64,000 nt of DNA from Gloeopeniophorella convolvens (Eukaryota > Basidiomycota > Agaricomycetes > Russulales). This document shows positions 25,007 through 37,699 of this stretch, piece after piece. Location: positions 186,001 through 250,000 of the forward strand of contig WTXD01000019.1 in assembly GCA_022496205.1 (NCBI GenBank), read 5' to 3'. Within the stretch, counting starts at the first letter, position 1, and each line of letters starts with the position of its first letter. The notes beneath the pieces were generated by a model. It made no database searches. It was not told the origin of the DNA and worked only from the letters and a program-made list of their open reading frames with translations. A program made the translations under genes and the position numbers.

Positions 25007-26800
25007 ATGTCGGACGCCCCCGCTGCATCCTCCTCGACCAAAAAACCCGTCAAAAAGCGTTTCGTTGGCACCAAAAGCTCGCGGCCGTCGAGGTCTGGCG
25101 CCCCGGCAGCCGTAGCCAACCAGATTCCCCAGGAGATCCTGGCCGATGTGCAACTGGACAATGCGATCAAGCAGCTGCCGTCTAATTACTCTTTCGAAAT
25201 ACACAAGACGATACACCACATCCGGAAAAATGGCGCGAAGATGATCGCGTTGCAGATGCCTGAGGGCCTACAGATGTTTGCGTGCACGATCGCGGATATC
25301 ATCGAGAGGTGCGTACCCGCGCTTGTCTTTAGCAGATTCGATGGCTGGACACTTTTATGTACCTACCAGGTTCACCGATGCCCTTACCGTCATCATGGGA
25401 GATGTCACGTACGGTGCATGCTGCGTCGACGACTACACTGCCGTTGCGCTAGGGTGCGACATGCTCGTGCACTACGGACACAGTTGTCTCGGTCCGCAGG
25501 CCCCTCCACCTCGCTCCTCGCCATACAGTTGACCCTTCGGTAGTTCCGATGGATCAAACGACCATCCGGACTCTATACGTCTTCGTCGAGATTGCCGTCG
25601 ACTCTACTCACCTCGCGCAGACCGTCAGGCTGAACTTTCCCAGCGACCGCGATCTGTTCCACGAGACGCTGCTGGACCACGAGGAGACAGACCGGTTGAT
25701 CCCTGCTGGGCAGCCCGTCGGACGCTCGCGGCATCTGTGCATTGAGGGCCCCGACGTCATATCAGGAGCCGAAGGAGACTCGAGCGAAAAAGCTGCACAG
25801 GCAGCACAAGCCGTAGCGACGCGCTTGGCACTGGTGTCTACCATTCAGTTCGTAGCAGCTCTGCAGCAGCTCAAGGAAGACCTCAGCTCGGAGTACTCCG
25901 ATCCAACGCCGTTGTGACACCAACAGGGCTGCTCGAGGCGGCACGCAGGAGGCTGGCTCAGAAGCATCGCCTGCAGACTCTCGAGCGGCCAAGCTCTGGA
26001 TGGGGAAGTATGAAGCCACGATCCCACGATCAAAGCCTCTCTCGCCAGGCGAGATCCTCGGCTGCACAGCGCCACCGCTGGGCGAGGCCGACGCACTCAT
26101 GTGCGTCCTCCGTCCCCCACAACCAACGACAGTGCACTGACGGAGCGAGCAGTTACCTCGGCGATGGCCGCTTCCACCTCGAGGCGATCATGATTGCCAA
26201 CCCGACCGTCCCTGCGTTCCGGTACGACCCGTACTCGAAGAAGCTCACGCGCGAGCGGTACGACCACCGCGAGATGCGCGCGGTGCGCAATGATGCGGTG
26301 TCGGCCGCGCGCAAGAGTATCGATGTCATTGCGCACCATGCGGCAGGCGAGGGCCCTGCTGCGGGCGATCCGCCTGCGTGGGGCGTCGTGCTGGGCACGC
26401 TTGGTCGACAGGGCAGCTTCAGGCAACTCCAGGTGCGGAACTTCTTCCCGCACACTGCATGCATTTGCTTGATGTCTTGTACAATTAGGCTATCACAAGA
26501 CAGCTGACGCAATCCCGCACCCCCATTCCTTACGTCCCCATCCTCCTCTCAGAGCTGTCGCCCGCAAAACTCGCCCTATTCAACCCGCACATCTCGGCAT
26601 TCGTGCAGACGTCGTGTCCACGCCTCTCAATCGACTGGGGCTATGCGTTCGAGCGGCCGTTGCTGAGTCCTTACGAGACGGCTGTGGCAGTGGGCAAGGC
26701 GCGAGGATGGATGGACGAGGACGGTGTCTACCCGATGGACTTCTACGCCGCCGGGAGTCCCTGGGCCACATCCAGAACCACCGCGTCGTTCGATTCGTAG
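25007..26800 (+). CDS. DPH1: Diphthamide biosynthesis protein 1
   Basis: With Dph2 it forms the radical-SAM-like [4Fe-4S] enzyme that transfers the 3-amino-3-carboxypropyl group to a histidine of elongation factor 2. The start at 25007 (context ACCAAAATG) gives [18 protein letters not shown]. Conserved blocks are [32 protein letters not shown], and the three cluster-binding cysteine sites: [28 protein letters not shown] (joined across an intron at about 25492-25545) and [32 protein letters not shown] and [11 protein letters not shown] also fit. The protein ends about FDS at 26800. Between SSEYSDPT (about 25905) and [12 protein letters not shown] (about 26005) the reading frame changes; this is either a small intron or an indel. 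The gene is divergent from NPC1, with about 85-170 bases between starts. Confidence 0.92.
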
Positions 26801-26937
26801 CAATACAATAACCGAGTGCTTTACAGGATAGCTAACTGGGTGGAGATTAGGGTAACAAACCAGATCAAATGCAGATGTACCAACAGAGAGAAGACTAGAT
26901 GACTACCATAACCCATAGAGGTGCAGCGTGACCGAGA

Positions 26938-29900
26938 TCAGAACGTAAACGTGTGCGGCAGCCGCGAGTGCATCGACAGGCAGCTGTCGAGGAAGTGCTC
27001 CAGGTTCTGCGGGTTCACGGGCCCGCTGAGCGACTCTATGCCGGGGAAGTGCCCCGCGAAGACGCCCGGGTGCAGCGTTGACCACAGCGGGTTCGCCGCC
27101 TCCTCGCGGCCGAGATGGTCGAGCATGCACGACTGCGGCTGCGAGAGCGTGCGCGTCGCACCATCAAGGCGCTGCGCAAGGCTCATCGCGGGCGCGATGC
27201 CCGTGCTCGACGGGTCGTCCGGGTCGCTCGCCTGGCAGTGACCCGTGACAACGCCGAGCACGAACGTCGTGCGCTTGCGGATCACGTCGAGGTGGTCGAG
27301 GGCCTTCTGCGCGAGCGTGTTATAGGGCTTCAGGTCCACGAGGATGCCTTGCGCGAATGCAATCCACTCCTCGAGCTCCTCATTCTCGGGGTTTTGGGTG
27401 TCCATGATAATGGCGATGGCAAGGGTCACTGGGATGTGTTTGAGCTCTTCCACGTGCTTCGATGGTAGTCTCTCGACTCACATGCAGGCTTGAAAGCCGC
27501 CAACGACAAACCCGACCACACCATATGTCCGGGTTCGGCCGCGCTCTGAATCAGCTGCAACAGAGCCAACTGCCGCTTGCTGTATAACGACCTTAGGAGC
27601 GTATTCGTGGCAAAAGAGTGCATTCCTCACCAAAAGGCGATACAGATTGCCCTTGCGTGTTTGTGGAACACAGAAAGCTTCCTATCTTGTTCAGACAAGC
27701 CGTCGAAATCTCTTTCCTTCGTTGGGTGAATGAACAAAAACGGTCGCTGTGCCTGTACTGAGCGGTTCGTTCTCTAGATCTATGTGTTCACTTACCAGGA
27801 GCTGCGCTCGATGGTAGGTAACTTCCATCGTCAGCATCTTATACTGTACATGGCCGTCAGCACTATCTTGTTTGGATAAGCAGCAAGGCAACCGTACTTG
27901 GAAGGCCAGATAAGGCCGAGCAAGAGCCACTTGAGTCGTCTGATATCGTAGTGAAGTGGGAAGATCAAGGTCGAACTTTCTGAGCTCTTCCTCAAAGTCC
28001 ATGATCATCCGATAGGTAGGGAGCGCAACGCTGAAGCACGCATCCCAGATGCGCCCACTGAGTCGGTGGATCTTGCAGTGATACAAATGATACACTTGTG
28101 CCTCACGTCAGTCAAACCAGTCTTACAAGCCGAATTGGACGCACAGGAATCTGTCGCTTCTTCAACTGGCTTTCCTGTCAACCCTGGAGTATCGACAACA
28201 TCTACTTGATCCAGATTCATGGGAAGCGCGACGTCCGTGTGCTGAGATGGCATCAGCAAAATGGCATTTGTCGAGGTTGAACTGGGAGATACCAACCTGT
28301 TCAAATATTATGTACGGGCGTCGGTATTCCATATTATGGATTCTTGACACGTCGTGAGTTACCAGCCCGAGACGATGGTCAGTGGTTTTTACCTGTCCAT
28401 CAGGAAAAGCGTCCCTGGAGCCGGTGCATGTGAGATGTCTGGGCTAAGGTACCTCGGGTAAGGCTACTTACACCAAAGTCTCCTGCGAATCTCAGCATCC
28501 TCAGGCCGCATCTGCCAGGTAGTAGTGCCATCACGATTCAAGGCAACTAGAACCGCATCATTAGCCAGGAAGCAATGCATGTGAGATGAACTCCTACGGG
28601 TCTGTGCCATCCGGATTGCAAGGCTAGCGATGTACCAACTCTCGCCCGCGTTTGCCTCATTCTGGACAAAGTTCAGGCGCCATGAGCAGAAACCGAGTAG
28701 GCTGACATACCCATTGATATACAGAGAAGAGAAGGAGAGCCTGAACGCGCTCAAGAGACGAGAGTGGATACTCGGTGCACGTGAAGAGAACCGAGCGCGC
28801 GAAGTCGACAAGCCGCTGCTGCAGCACCTTCCTTCCCGCTGGATATTCAGCCAATGTAATGGCCTATCGCCGGTCAGAGCCACGTCATCGCAGATAAAAG
28901 TGACCCATACATCCTTATGTGATTCTGGCAGGAACTGCAACGCCGTCGCGCAGGTGATCGCAAGGAGCGCGACGAATTCAATGCTGGGCGGAAGCGGGCC
29001 GGCTGAGAACGTGCGATAGTAGTTCTCAAAACATGGCCGGTGGATAACGGGGAACATCCAGTGGCAGGACGACTTGTCGAAGTAGTACGTCAGCAGGAAC
29101 GCGGTGATCTTCTGGTTCGGGAAATGGCGCTGCAGCTCGGAGAGCGGCGTCGGCGTGCCAAAACCACGGAGCTAATAATACCGAAGAAGACAGCAGTTAA
29201 CACAAGACCAAGGAGGGCGCAAGAAGGTGTGTGAAAAGCAGGGCATGTGTGACACGTACGTGCTGTACGATTCCCGCGACGGGCGCGAACGGGCTCAGAG
29301 ACTCAGGTGAGTCTGACTGCTGTGACAGCTGGTTGAGCGCGGTCACGGCGACCTGCACTGCGCTGTCGGCGACCTGCAGGCAGGCAGGCTCCGGCTCCTT
29401 GGTGAGCCCAAATAGCTCAGCCGCCTGCGGTGACGCGATGCCCGCGTTCGCGGAGTGCAGCACCTGCAGCAGCACATCAAGGCCTGCGAGCGCGGTCTGT
29501 TCAAGCGTGTTCACGCTATTCGGGACACTCTGCAACGAATTGGGTGTGCGCGGCGTGGTATCCAATCCGCGAAGCCCGTCTCTGACAGCCTGGTGGGTGC
29601 AGGGTATTGTAAGCCCCGGGCGGGAACAGGAAGAATCGGATATAACACGGAGAACTACTGACTTGCGCTTCCCGAGTTCTTTCGGCTCCTCGTATGAGCA
29701 GCTGTCTGCTGAGCCGCGGTTGACACTACAGCGCCGAGCCGATGAGCGATGCTGGTCTTAACGCCGTCGAGTGTATGTTTAAAGCGCACCATCGGGAACA
29801 AGGATGGCCGCGGTCACACTGCAACCGACACGTGAGCCCGACGACCGCACACGGTACTCCACGCTGGCGCACGTACCTGCTGTTTTCGTCTATGACACGC

Positions 29901-30162
29901 TGCACAGACATGCGTGAGACTAGGAACGCGTGGGGCATCACCTGCGATATGAGGGTACTCACGCTGGCAACTCCTATGGCCGAGATGCAGTGTGCGATGA
30001 GCCTCACTGGAGGGCGCGGAGCGCAGAGTAAGCGGCGCTGACTTACAAGATGATCCTGTTTCGCTTTAATTTTGGCTTGGAGACTGGTGCTATGACTGGC
30101 GACGAGTCGGTAGGCACAGAGATGCTCTCTGGCGACGATGTCGAGGTCGAGGGCTCGCGCAT
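26938..30162 (-). CDS. Zn2Cys6 fungal-specific transcription factor
   Basis: Nuclear DNA-binding regulator; target genes unknown. Its binuclear zinc cluster is rebuilt from four exons. Exon 30047-30162 (MREPSTSTSSP to KPKLKRNRII) is followed by 29877-29919, encoding CAACHRRKQQ. Next is 29790-29818, only 29 bases, encoding CDRGHPCSR. The exon starting at 29725 then encodes VNRGSADSCSYEEPKELGKRK. All phases agree, and the cysteine spacing C-X2-C-X6-C-X5-C-X2-C-X8-C matches the family. A linker with AVRDGLRGLD and a Ser/Gln region follows. The fungal-specific transcription factor domain (PF04082-like) covers about 29160-27700 (HFPNQKITAFLLTYYFDKSSCHW, MFPVIHRPCFENYYRTF). The C-terminus is SRLPHTFTF at 26938. 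Neighbouring genes give no hint of its targets. The first start codon is inferred. Confidence 0.88.
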
Positions 30163-30508
30163 TGTGCCCAGGGCGCAATCTCCGACGGGGGTACGAGCGG
30201 GCGGGGGAGTGAGTCTGGTAAACAGACAGTGTTGAGTAACGCCGACGCTGGCTGCGCAGCACCTCGTTCCTAGCCCGCCAGGCTGTATGACGCTGTTTAT
30301 CTTCGCTCTTACCAATCCCCGCAATAGGTAATCGCAGACTCTTCCCAGTCGACGACCTTCACACATGATGCATGATGCACGATGCATGACACGACAGAAA
30401 AACAAAAACAGTGCTACTGTTTGTAAAGGATACAAGATAGCGGAGTGTGCATATGCAAGAGCGTGTAAGTGATTCGGGACAAATGCTTCCGTAACGCCGA
30501 CCCATAAG
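30163..30508. promoter_or_regulatory. Upstream region of the Zn2Cys6 gene
   Basis: About 345 bases between the FAR11 3' end and the start of the transcription factor, both on the minus strand. A small tandem run of ATGATGCATGATGCACGATGCATGA lies at about 30364-30389. Otherwise no recognised element. Confidence 0.45.
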
Positions 30509-33500
30509 CTACACATCACATCCTACCCCCGGCGTTAGTGCCTGTCGATGACGAGGAAGGAGGAGACAGGCTAACCCATAAGCATATTCAACCTCGTCGA
30601 CGCCACCCCCGGACGGGAAGTTGCCAGTGTTCTCTCTCGGGACAGGGCCGAGCTCTTCCGCCTCTTCCTCGTCTACACCGCTGTAGTTCGTAGTATCGTC
30701 CAGGCCAAACGGCATGATTGGACGCAGCTTGTCCGACCCGGACGACGGGCGGCGTACGCCCGGTCCCGCAGGTGACTTGGTCAGCGCAGCCATGGTCTTT
30801 GGGCTCATATGCTACACGAAATGCCCGGTCAACGCGCGCCATTCGCGCTTCATGCAATCGGAATGCGCACCTCCCAGTTGTTCAAGTTTTCGTCCGCGCC
30901 CTCGCGGCCCATCATCTCGCGGCCTTCGTCGCCGAGCTCGCCTATCGCGACAATGCTCTCACTGTCACTAATCCCATCCGCGATCTCCGACGCGAGGTCG
31001 GGCAGCCTGTCCCACGCGGAGTCGCTGCCCGCACCCCGGCCTTCCGCGCCGTGCGCGTGCGCCTGACTGTCGGACCAACCGAGATCGGAGAGGTACTCCT
31101 CGTACTCCTCCTCGAACGCGATGTCCTCGGTGATGTACGGAAGGAATATGCTCGTGTCCGGCGCGTGCGCACGTAGCGGTGGGAACACGTCCGCCTCGAC
31201 CACGTTTGGGGTGCCCACAGGGCGCAGCAGCCCCGAGAGCTCTGGGCCCGGATGCAAGCCCTCGAGGTGGTGCGACATGCTCACCGAGCGCCGATGCGCT
31301 TGGCTGTGCATGTGTACAGCCTGTTGCCCATACCGCTTGGTATTGTCTACACTCAGGCAATCGGATCAATGGGAATGCACGAGTGGAGAGGCGCGACGAC
31401 GCACAGAACTTGACAAGCTGCCGGAGCGCCTGCTCCTGCGCCTGGAAGGGGATTCCCGGGCACGTCTCAGTCTGAGCGTGGGGTCGGATCGGAGCGACGC
31501 GTACCTGTCCTTCCCCAACATCGTCCACCTCGTTACCCGTGAGCCACTCGTCGCGTAAGTCGGGCCGGCAGTTGAGGTAGATCGACGTAATGACCTGCAT
31601 GTTGGCTGGGAATCCGCGTTAATAGCGCAGCAGGACGTTCGCCAGCTTCGGTCGCGTACTTTGCCGCCACCGTCGTCCGCTGTACGGCACTTGGCTCTTA
31701 ATCAGCTTCAGGATGTGCAGCTGTAAGAGTGGGTGCTGGACTTTCAACACGCGCTTCAAGACCGCCTGTAGTGCCCTACATGAGCGAACGGAAGTGCCGC
31801 AGCGGCTGCGGAGGTGGCTTACCGTGCTCTTGTACTGAACGAGCATCCGTATGCGATGCGAACGGTGCTTAGACAGCTTCTGCATGACCTTGGCGAAGTT
31901 GATCGTGAAGAAGAAATTCCGCCATGAGAACTCCGTGAGCATGTCAATCTCCTCTTGGGCTGTTGTCCCATTCGGTAGGATGGTGGTCCGCGTAACGGTG
32001 CGCCTTGGAGGGCTGAGCATGTTATCTTCCGCCCGGCTAAGTTGAGGGTTCTTCGAGAAATGAAGGAGGCAATATCGAAAGAAGCTGGACGATCAAACAC
32101 CTCAGTATGCCATACGGTATATTACGTTAGTTGGCGTACTTGTTGTCAAGCGAGTCTGCCTTGGAGACCACTGTTGTGGATACGTCTTGCATGCCAAACA
32201 TCTTCATAACGAGAAGAAGGCAATTCGTGTCGAGCAGGAGCTGGCCGAGATGGTGGAACTTCATGACATCTGCAACGAACCGATCAGGTAATAGATATTC
32301 TTGGTCGAACGCGTGAACCTACGTGAAACTTTGAACCATTTCAGCGTGAGCAGTAGGATAGCAGAGACAGCCTTGGTCGTGATCTCGCGGTGGCGGATAA
32401 CATCGATCTCGTCCAATGTTGGGGGGTGCAATGGAGGTTGTTGGGGATCTTGGGCTAACAACGGCGTCAACATAAGCGTTCGTGGCCGTCTGTACTACCC
32501 ACGCGACGAGACTCCTGGAGGGAAGTTTGCGGAGTTGGCGGATGTTGGCGGCTGACCGGGAGATGATGCTGTTACGATGGCCAGAAGAAGCTTCAGGAGA
32601 ACGAGCACCCAGTTGGATAGCACAGGAAGTACGGCACTCTGCCAATCTCAGTTATATCAATGTGTGTACCGGCGATCCATAACCACATACATAGATCTGC
32701 TCAACCCTTTTAAGCGCATCAAGTCTTCTCTCTTGATTTTCAGTTGACGCTTCTCGACGGGATTCTCGGTTGCCCTCATTGCTACCTCTGTCTCGGCGAT
32801 CTTGGTGTCCAAGAGCGCAACATCGACCAGGACTTCTGCCTCAGTCTCGACCGCGTTTTCGTCCTGAGCAGAGTGTAAGAGTTGAGCCAGCACCGTTGCC
32901 AATTGAAGCAGCCACTGACGCTCAGCTTCATCTTGCCAAAGGCCTCTGAGACATCGTCTGATCCTGGCAGATGCTCCAGTCCACTCTCAGAGTGAATGCA
33001 CTCTTCGCGCGTGCGCCACATTTGCCACAGCGCCAAGCTCACGTACATATGCCTACTGTAAAGGCTCTCCGCTTCCTCGATAGCAAATGGCACAAGCATC
33101 ATATCGCCGTCTCTTCCTCTTGTTCTTGAGAAGGGGAATAGGAATGGGCGAGTAGGGTCTGTTTGGTACTGTTGCTTCTTCGGCTTGGGTGCCGTAGGAG
33201 GCGGGGACGGCGCGGGAGTGGCAGACTGCGGAATTGGGCGGTACCCGGATTGCATCTGCGATGCGCCTTGCAAACCATGGGAGAGGTTCAACGAGGCGTG
33301 TTGTACGTCGTGCTCCTCGTGGTGATAGTGGTGCCTGACCGGTATGGGATTATGTGCTTCCGCGAGCTTGGATATCGGGAGAGGCGCAGTGATTGGCGTT
33401 GGCTGAGCGATAGGATTGGTAACCGGAAGGCCAGGACCGGGCGTTGGAGTGGAGAATGTTGGGTATTTGGCCGTATCTCTTCGTGAAACGCCTCCATATC

Positions 33501-34766
33501 GACGGGCGAGGATTTGATAGGCACAGCTGTATTGTCCAACAAGGTCAGTGGATGGCCGATGACTTTGTCTATTTCGCTACCTTCTTCTGGAACCGGCGCC
33601 AAACCAGACAGTTCACGAGAGATCTTCTTGGCCCTTTCAAGGTCGCGGAAGCCGCCGCAGCAAGCCAATAACGTCTTCCAAAGTACTAACAACAGCTGAC
33701 CAGCAGATGAGAGCAAGAAATGCGGTCGGCAATGTTCCTACCTTCTTCACTGGGTAGCCTTTGGCACTCTTGTCACGAAGCCCAGACACCACGTTGAAAA
33801 AGTAAACAGGGAGCGGAGGGTCCATACTCACTGGAGAATGGTCGGGTGCATCTTCACGAAGAGAGGACACGAGGCTTACTGAGCTCGTCTGCGAAATCAT
33901 CATGCCCTTTGAAGACTTCGATCAAGTGATAGAGCATGCAAGATAGACCGATATCTCTGTGGTTATTTCTTCCATGAGGTCAGCCCTATCCTCAAGACTG
34001 AGCTGTATGCGCGCTGCGGCTTCATCTGTGAGAGACCTAAACAGAGTAAGGTCGGCGGAAACAGCCAGCTGAGCGTGAGTCCCACCCAAGGACGTCGTGT
34101 TTTGAACTGGCAATCTTCATAGCCTCGATGATGTTACCCATGCCGTTCGCGTCACGCACGATCTTGCAGTTCTCGCAAATCCAGTGCAGTTGGTGCTCAG
34201 GTGATGTGGTTTCAGCGAATGTGCCTGCCACGGGCGTAGGTGAGCAATACGTCTGCTGAAGGTGCACGAGCACGGACCTTGCAGTATGTAGAGCAGCCTG
34301 CGCGCGTTGGTGAATCTGATCTCGGCATCCTTGTGCTCTAGAGTCTCGAGGAGGAGCTCTACATGCGCCTTGCGCTTAGAGAGCGGACTCTTGGTCCATT
34401 CTTCCCGTGAGGTGCTTAGATCTGATCTGGAGCCACGCACTGGGTTGATGAAACACACCTCCCTGAAACGAGCCGTCCCAGGCTCTGAGGTTCTCTGAAG
34501 CCTGCGGCATTTCTACGTATGAGTAAAATTCTTCTATTTCGTTCAGGACGGTGTCTTCGTCATCATATTTAAAGTCGTAATAGCATTGCTGCAGAGCGGG
34601 TATGACTACAAGAGCGGGGGCGTATGCGCGCGGTACGCGCCTTGGGCTTCGGAGCCGAGTTGACCATGGCCTTGAGCTGGCCGAGAGTGATCGAGTCGAG
34701 GTCATTGCTCTGCGCAGCGGGGGCGGGGTTAGTGGCACGGCGTAGGGGGCAGCAGGGGCTGACCAT
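30509..34766 (-). CDS. FAR11: FAR11/STRIP1-type subunit of the STRIPAK complex
   Basis: Scaffold subunit of the STRIPAK phosphatase-kinase complex, which in fungi controls septation, hyphal fusion and sexual development. The start at 34766 gives MVSPCCPLRRATNPAPA. The N1221-like N-terminal domain follows: YYDFKYDDEDTVLNEIEEFYSYVEM, the exon KRKAHVELLLETLEHKDAEIRFTNARRLLYILQG, and HQLHWICENCKIVRDANG. The central part has PPLPVYFFNVVSGLRDKSAKGY and, after a Pro-rich stretch, LVPFAIEEAESLYSRHMYVSLALWQMW (about 33110-33030). The C-terminal DUF3402-like region has HPLLQLHILKLIKSQVPYSGRRWRQS and MQVITSIYLNCRPDLRDEWLTGNE, matching the LGRQWRKS...NDDWAYGND area of animal STRIP proteins. An acidic tail follows (about 31310-30509). 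Many small introns are present and their ends were only partly traced; the last coding exon is the least certain. Confidence 0.85.
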
Positions 34767-35237
34767 GGTCGCGTTGTGGGAGGGGAGGCGATTACATAAT
34801 GTGGAGGGCAATGGAGGGAAAATGAATTTGAACGCGGTTTGTTCGAACCAACGCCGTCGAGGGCCCGTCTCGTCTCGGAACTCTTGTCGGTCTCCTTTTC
34901 TCCTCTCCCCTCTGCCTCCATCCATCATCTCTGCCAGTCCTCTCCTTCCCGTAGAGAACCCTGGCGACTCTTTAAATCGTCCCCATCTCATAAGGAGGCC
35001 ACAAAAGGCACGCCTTCGCTGCGCGTTCGCCATCTCGTCTCTTTTTCTCTGTCTCTTCTCTCTTTCTGTCTCTTCATCCTCCCGGCTCTTATTATCTTAC
35101 GACTTGTATCACGACCCCTTTCTCCCTCGTAGCCTTTTTTGGCTCACGGCACTGTGGTACCCGGCCTTGCCAGCAGCTACTCTCCGCAGCTCTTGGCACC
35201 GTCGTTGCCACATTTTTATTTCTACTCCATCGTGCAG
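34767..35237. promoter_or_regulatory. Divergent promoter between FAR11 and the first cyclin-like gene
   Basis: About 470 bases, head to head. The plus strand is strongly CT-rich at 34875-34940 and 35030-35100, as expected just upstream of a basidiomycete start. No separate gene is seen. Confidence 0.5.
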
Positions 35238-37699
35238 ATGCCCGTTCCCGTCCCCCAGTTCTCTCGCCCCCTGCGCACCCCGTCCTCAAGCAAGACCGTC
35301 ACTCTGGCGACCTGAAGATATCTCAGCCATCGGCCTTCCCAAACCTGACTCAGCCCCTCCCTCTCCCACCTCCCGGTCCGCCCCCATCGTTCGGCACTAG
35401 GGAGGAGTGGATCAGCTCTCTGCCTCTGTGGCGCCGCAACAAACCGCGCCGCATCTGGGAGGAGGAGGAGCCGAGCCTCCCTGCCACCTCTGACATGCAG
35501 GATTTTTCAACCGGGTTGATTCGTGCGGGCAACGCACAAATCATTAAAGGAGATCGCGCGCAAGCGTGTATTCCGCCCCTGCTTACTCTCTTTCGAGCAG
35601 AGCACTCTTATCATCCCCAACGTCGCCAGGAGCCGAAGAAGACGCGGACGACGAGATGGGCTCCGGTGCTCTCGATTATGACATCGAGAGCCAGTGGAGT
35701 GCCGGCACTTCCCGCTCTGAAGATGCCGCTGGAATGGAGGTCGAAACAGCTTACAGTCACCATTCGCTCCCTCCCGTCGCTGCAGGGCATTACCTCGATG
35801 ACGCATCCACCCAGCGCCGCGTTGGGTTCGGTGACTCATACTCCCCCGCCTCCGAGGAAGGCATGTCCCCAGAACCCGCCGCTGATGAAGATCCGGCTTC
35901 CAGCCCTCTCGGCCCGATGACCCCTTTCGGCGTTTTCGTGGACCGCGCTGTAGCTGCTGCTCAATTTCTGGTGGTGCCAAAGTCGCACTTCCTGTTGCCG
36001 CAACTTACGACCATCACTCTGCATATGGAGTGCAATATGCTGCTCCGCCGCCGCCCGCCGCACTTCCTCTCTACGAAGCGGCCCCACGTCAGCAAGCGAT
36101 CATCCTCCTCCTGCGCCCGACGTTGTCCCTACGCCATCCGCTACTTTTTCGTACAAGAAAATCGCGGATCCACTCGCAGAATGGGTGGCTGCATACGTCT
36201 GGAAGGTCTGCACGACTGGCATGAGTTTGCACACGCAGTATACGTACGTTGATTTGGCGCCTGCTCATACCTGCTCATCTCACATCATTCACAGGGGCGG
36301 CGCCGTACAGCAGCATTCCCCTCTTCCTCCGTCGTACCTGGCTACCTCCGTCCGATCCTCCTATTGTCCACGCTCCTCCAACCCTCTGCTGTTTTCCTGG
36401 CTATCTGGTACATTGTCGCCTTCCTGTCCGGTTTGGGCGCATCTCGCTACGAACCGAGGCTGTGAAGGAGGCACGCTTCAGGCTGGAGCTCCTTGGTCAT
36501 GAGGAATGGCAAGAGACAAGCGCTATTCAGGTTAATGAAGCTCATGCACCTTTCCGCCTTGTACTCCTTGGCTGTATGCTTGCAACAATGGTTGGATGAC
36601 CATACCTTTTCCAACAAAACTTGGTACGTGCAGTGTCATTTCCTCGCCTTGTCTCCGACGTTAACATGATATGACTTCTCAGGCACACCATCTCCGGCGT
36701 TCCCATTCAGTCCTGAACAAACTCGAGTCCTTGGCCTTGGACATCTTTGGCTATGACCTGTCCATCACGCCATACGAATGGAACCAGTGGCTCAATCATG
36801 TGCTATCCTATCATAAGTCGCTGGCATCGGCGCCTAATCCGCAGCTGATTTCGCGCCCGTCATCCAACCCTCACTTCGTCGTGCGCAAGACGATTGAAGA
36901 TATAGTTGAGCCTGCCATAGCCAGCACTGCCCCTCGCGCATGTGGGACCCGAAATGCTACAAGTTCCACCCTCAGCCAATTTTCCTAGGTCTTGAAGAGA
37001 GGCGTCGCGAGAGGCTGATCCGACGGCTGCACAGTCGAACACCGACGGATTGGAGATTGACTTGGACGAGGACGGGCCCCTTCGGGAAGAATACATGCCG
37101 AAGCGGCGCAACAGCAGGAACGGTTCACTCCGCGACGGTAATAACAACGTCACTCTCGGTGCACCTTTCCAACATCAGGACAGGGAGAACGAGTGGGAGC
37201 GCTTGTCGGAGAGCAAAGGATTTTGCCACCACCAGCCAAATGGAGCCCCGCTGCGGACGAGCCATTACGGCGCGACGGGACCCGAGAACCAACTCATTAC
37301 ATGGCGGTCCAACCTCCCCCGATGTCCGCACTGATGGCCATGCCTCAGTACCATGCTTTACCTTACTCTCAGGGGTGGGGCGCCGGAGTTCCGGCTACCC
37401 ACATCCCGCCACCACCGATGTTCGGCCAGCCCTACGACCATGTCCATTCACGCTCGATCTCAGCCATCGATGGTAGACATCATCCTTTACAGGACGCGAT
37501 TCATGCCCGGTCTCAATCTCACACGCACATCGAGTATCCGTGCAGCAACCTTCGCGTCGCCGCTCCAAAGCTGCCTTACCCGGCCCCCGAACTGTGTTGG
37601 ACTGGTGCCGAACAGTACGGCTACGACGCCACGTACGGCCAGAGCTTTGGACACAGTCATGGGTTCCCGCAATACGAGGCCCAATGGGTTAGGCTCTGA
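35238..37699 (+). CDS. Cyclin-like protein (PCL type) with several frame breaks; possible pseudogene
   Basis: The cyclin box is clear: PLAEWVAAYVWKVCTTGMSL, then STLLQPSAVFLAIWYIVAFL, APFRLVLLGCMLA, WLDDHTFSNKTW and, after an intron (about 36625-36681), LNKLESLALDIFGYDLSITP. Related cyclins regulate CDKs of the Pho85 type. The likely start is MPVPVPQFSRPLRTPSSSK at 35238. Frame changes without usable introns are needed near 35290, 35965, 36085, 36450, 36585, 36711 and 37190. For example, PIQS runs into TGA at 36713-36715 and one extra C would restore the conserved sequence, and at 35970 one extra T would do so. An intron about 35522-35602 explains another shift. The tail (37050-37699) is His/Pro/Tyr-rich, ending YEAQWVRL. 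Codon-level conservation persists between breaks, so this is either a very young pseudogene or a patch of base-calling indels. Confidence 0.65.
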
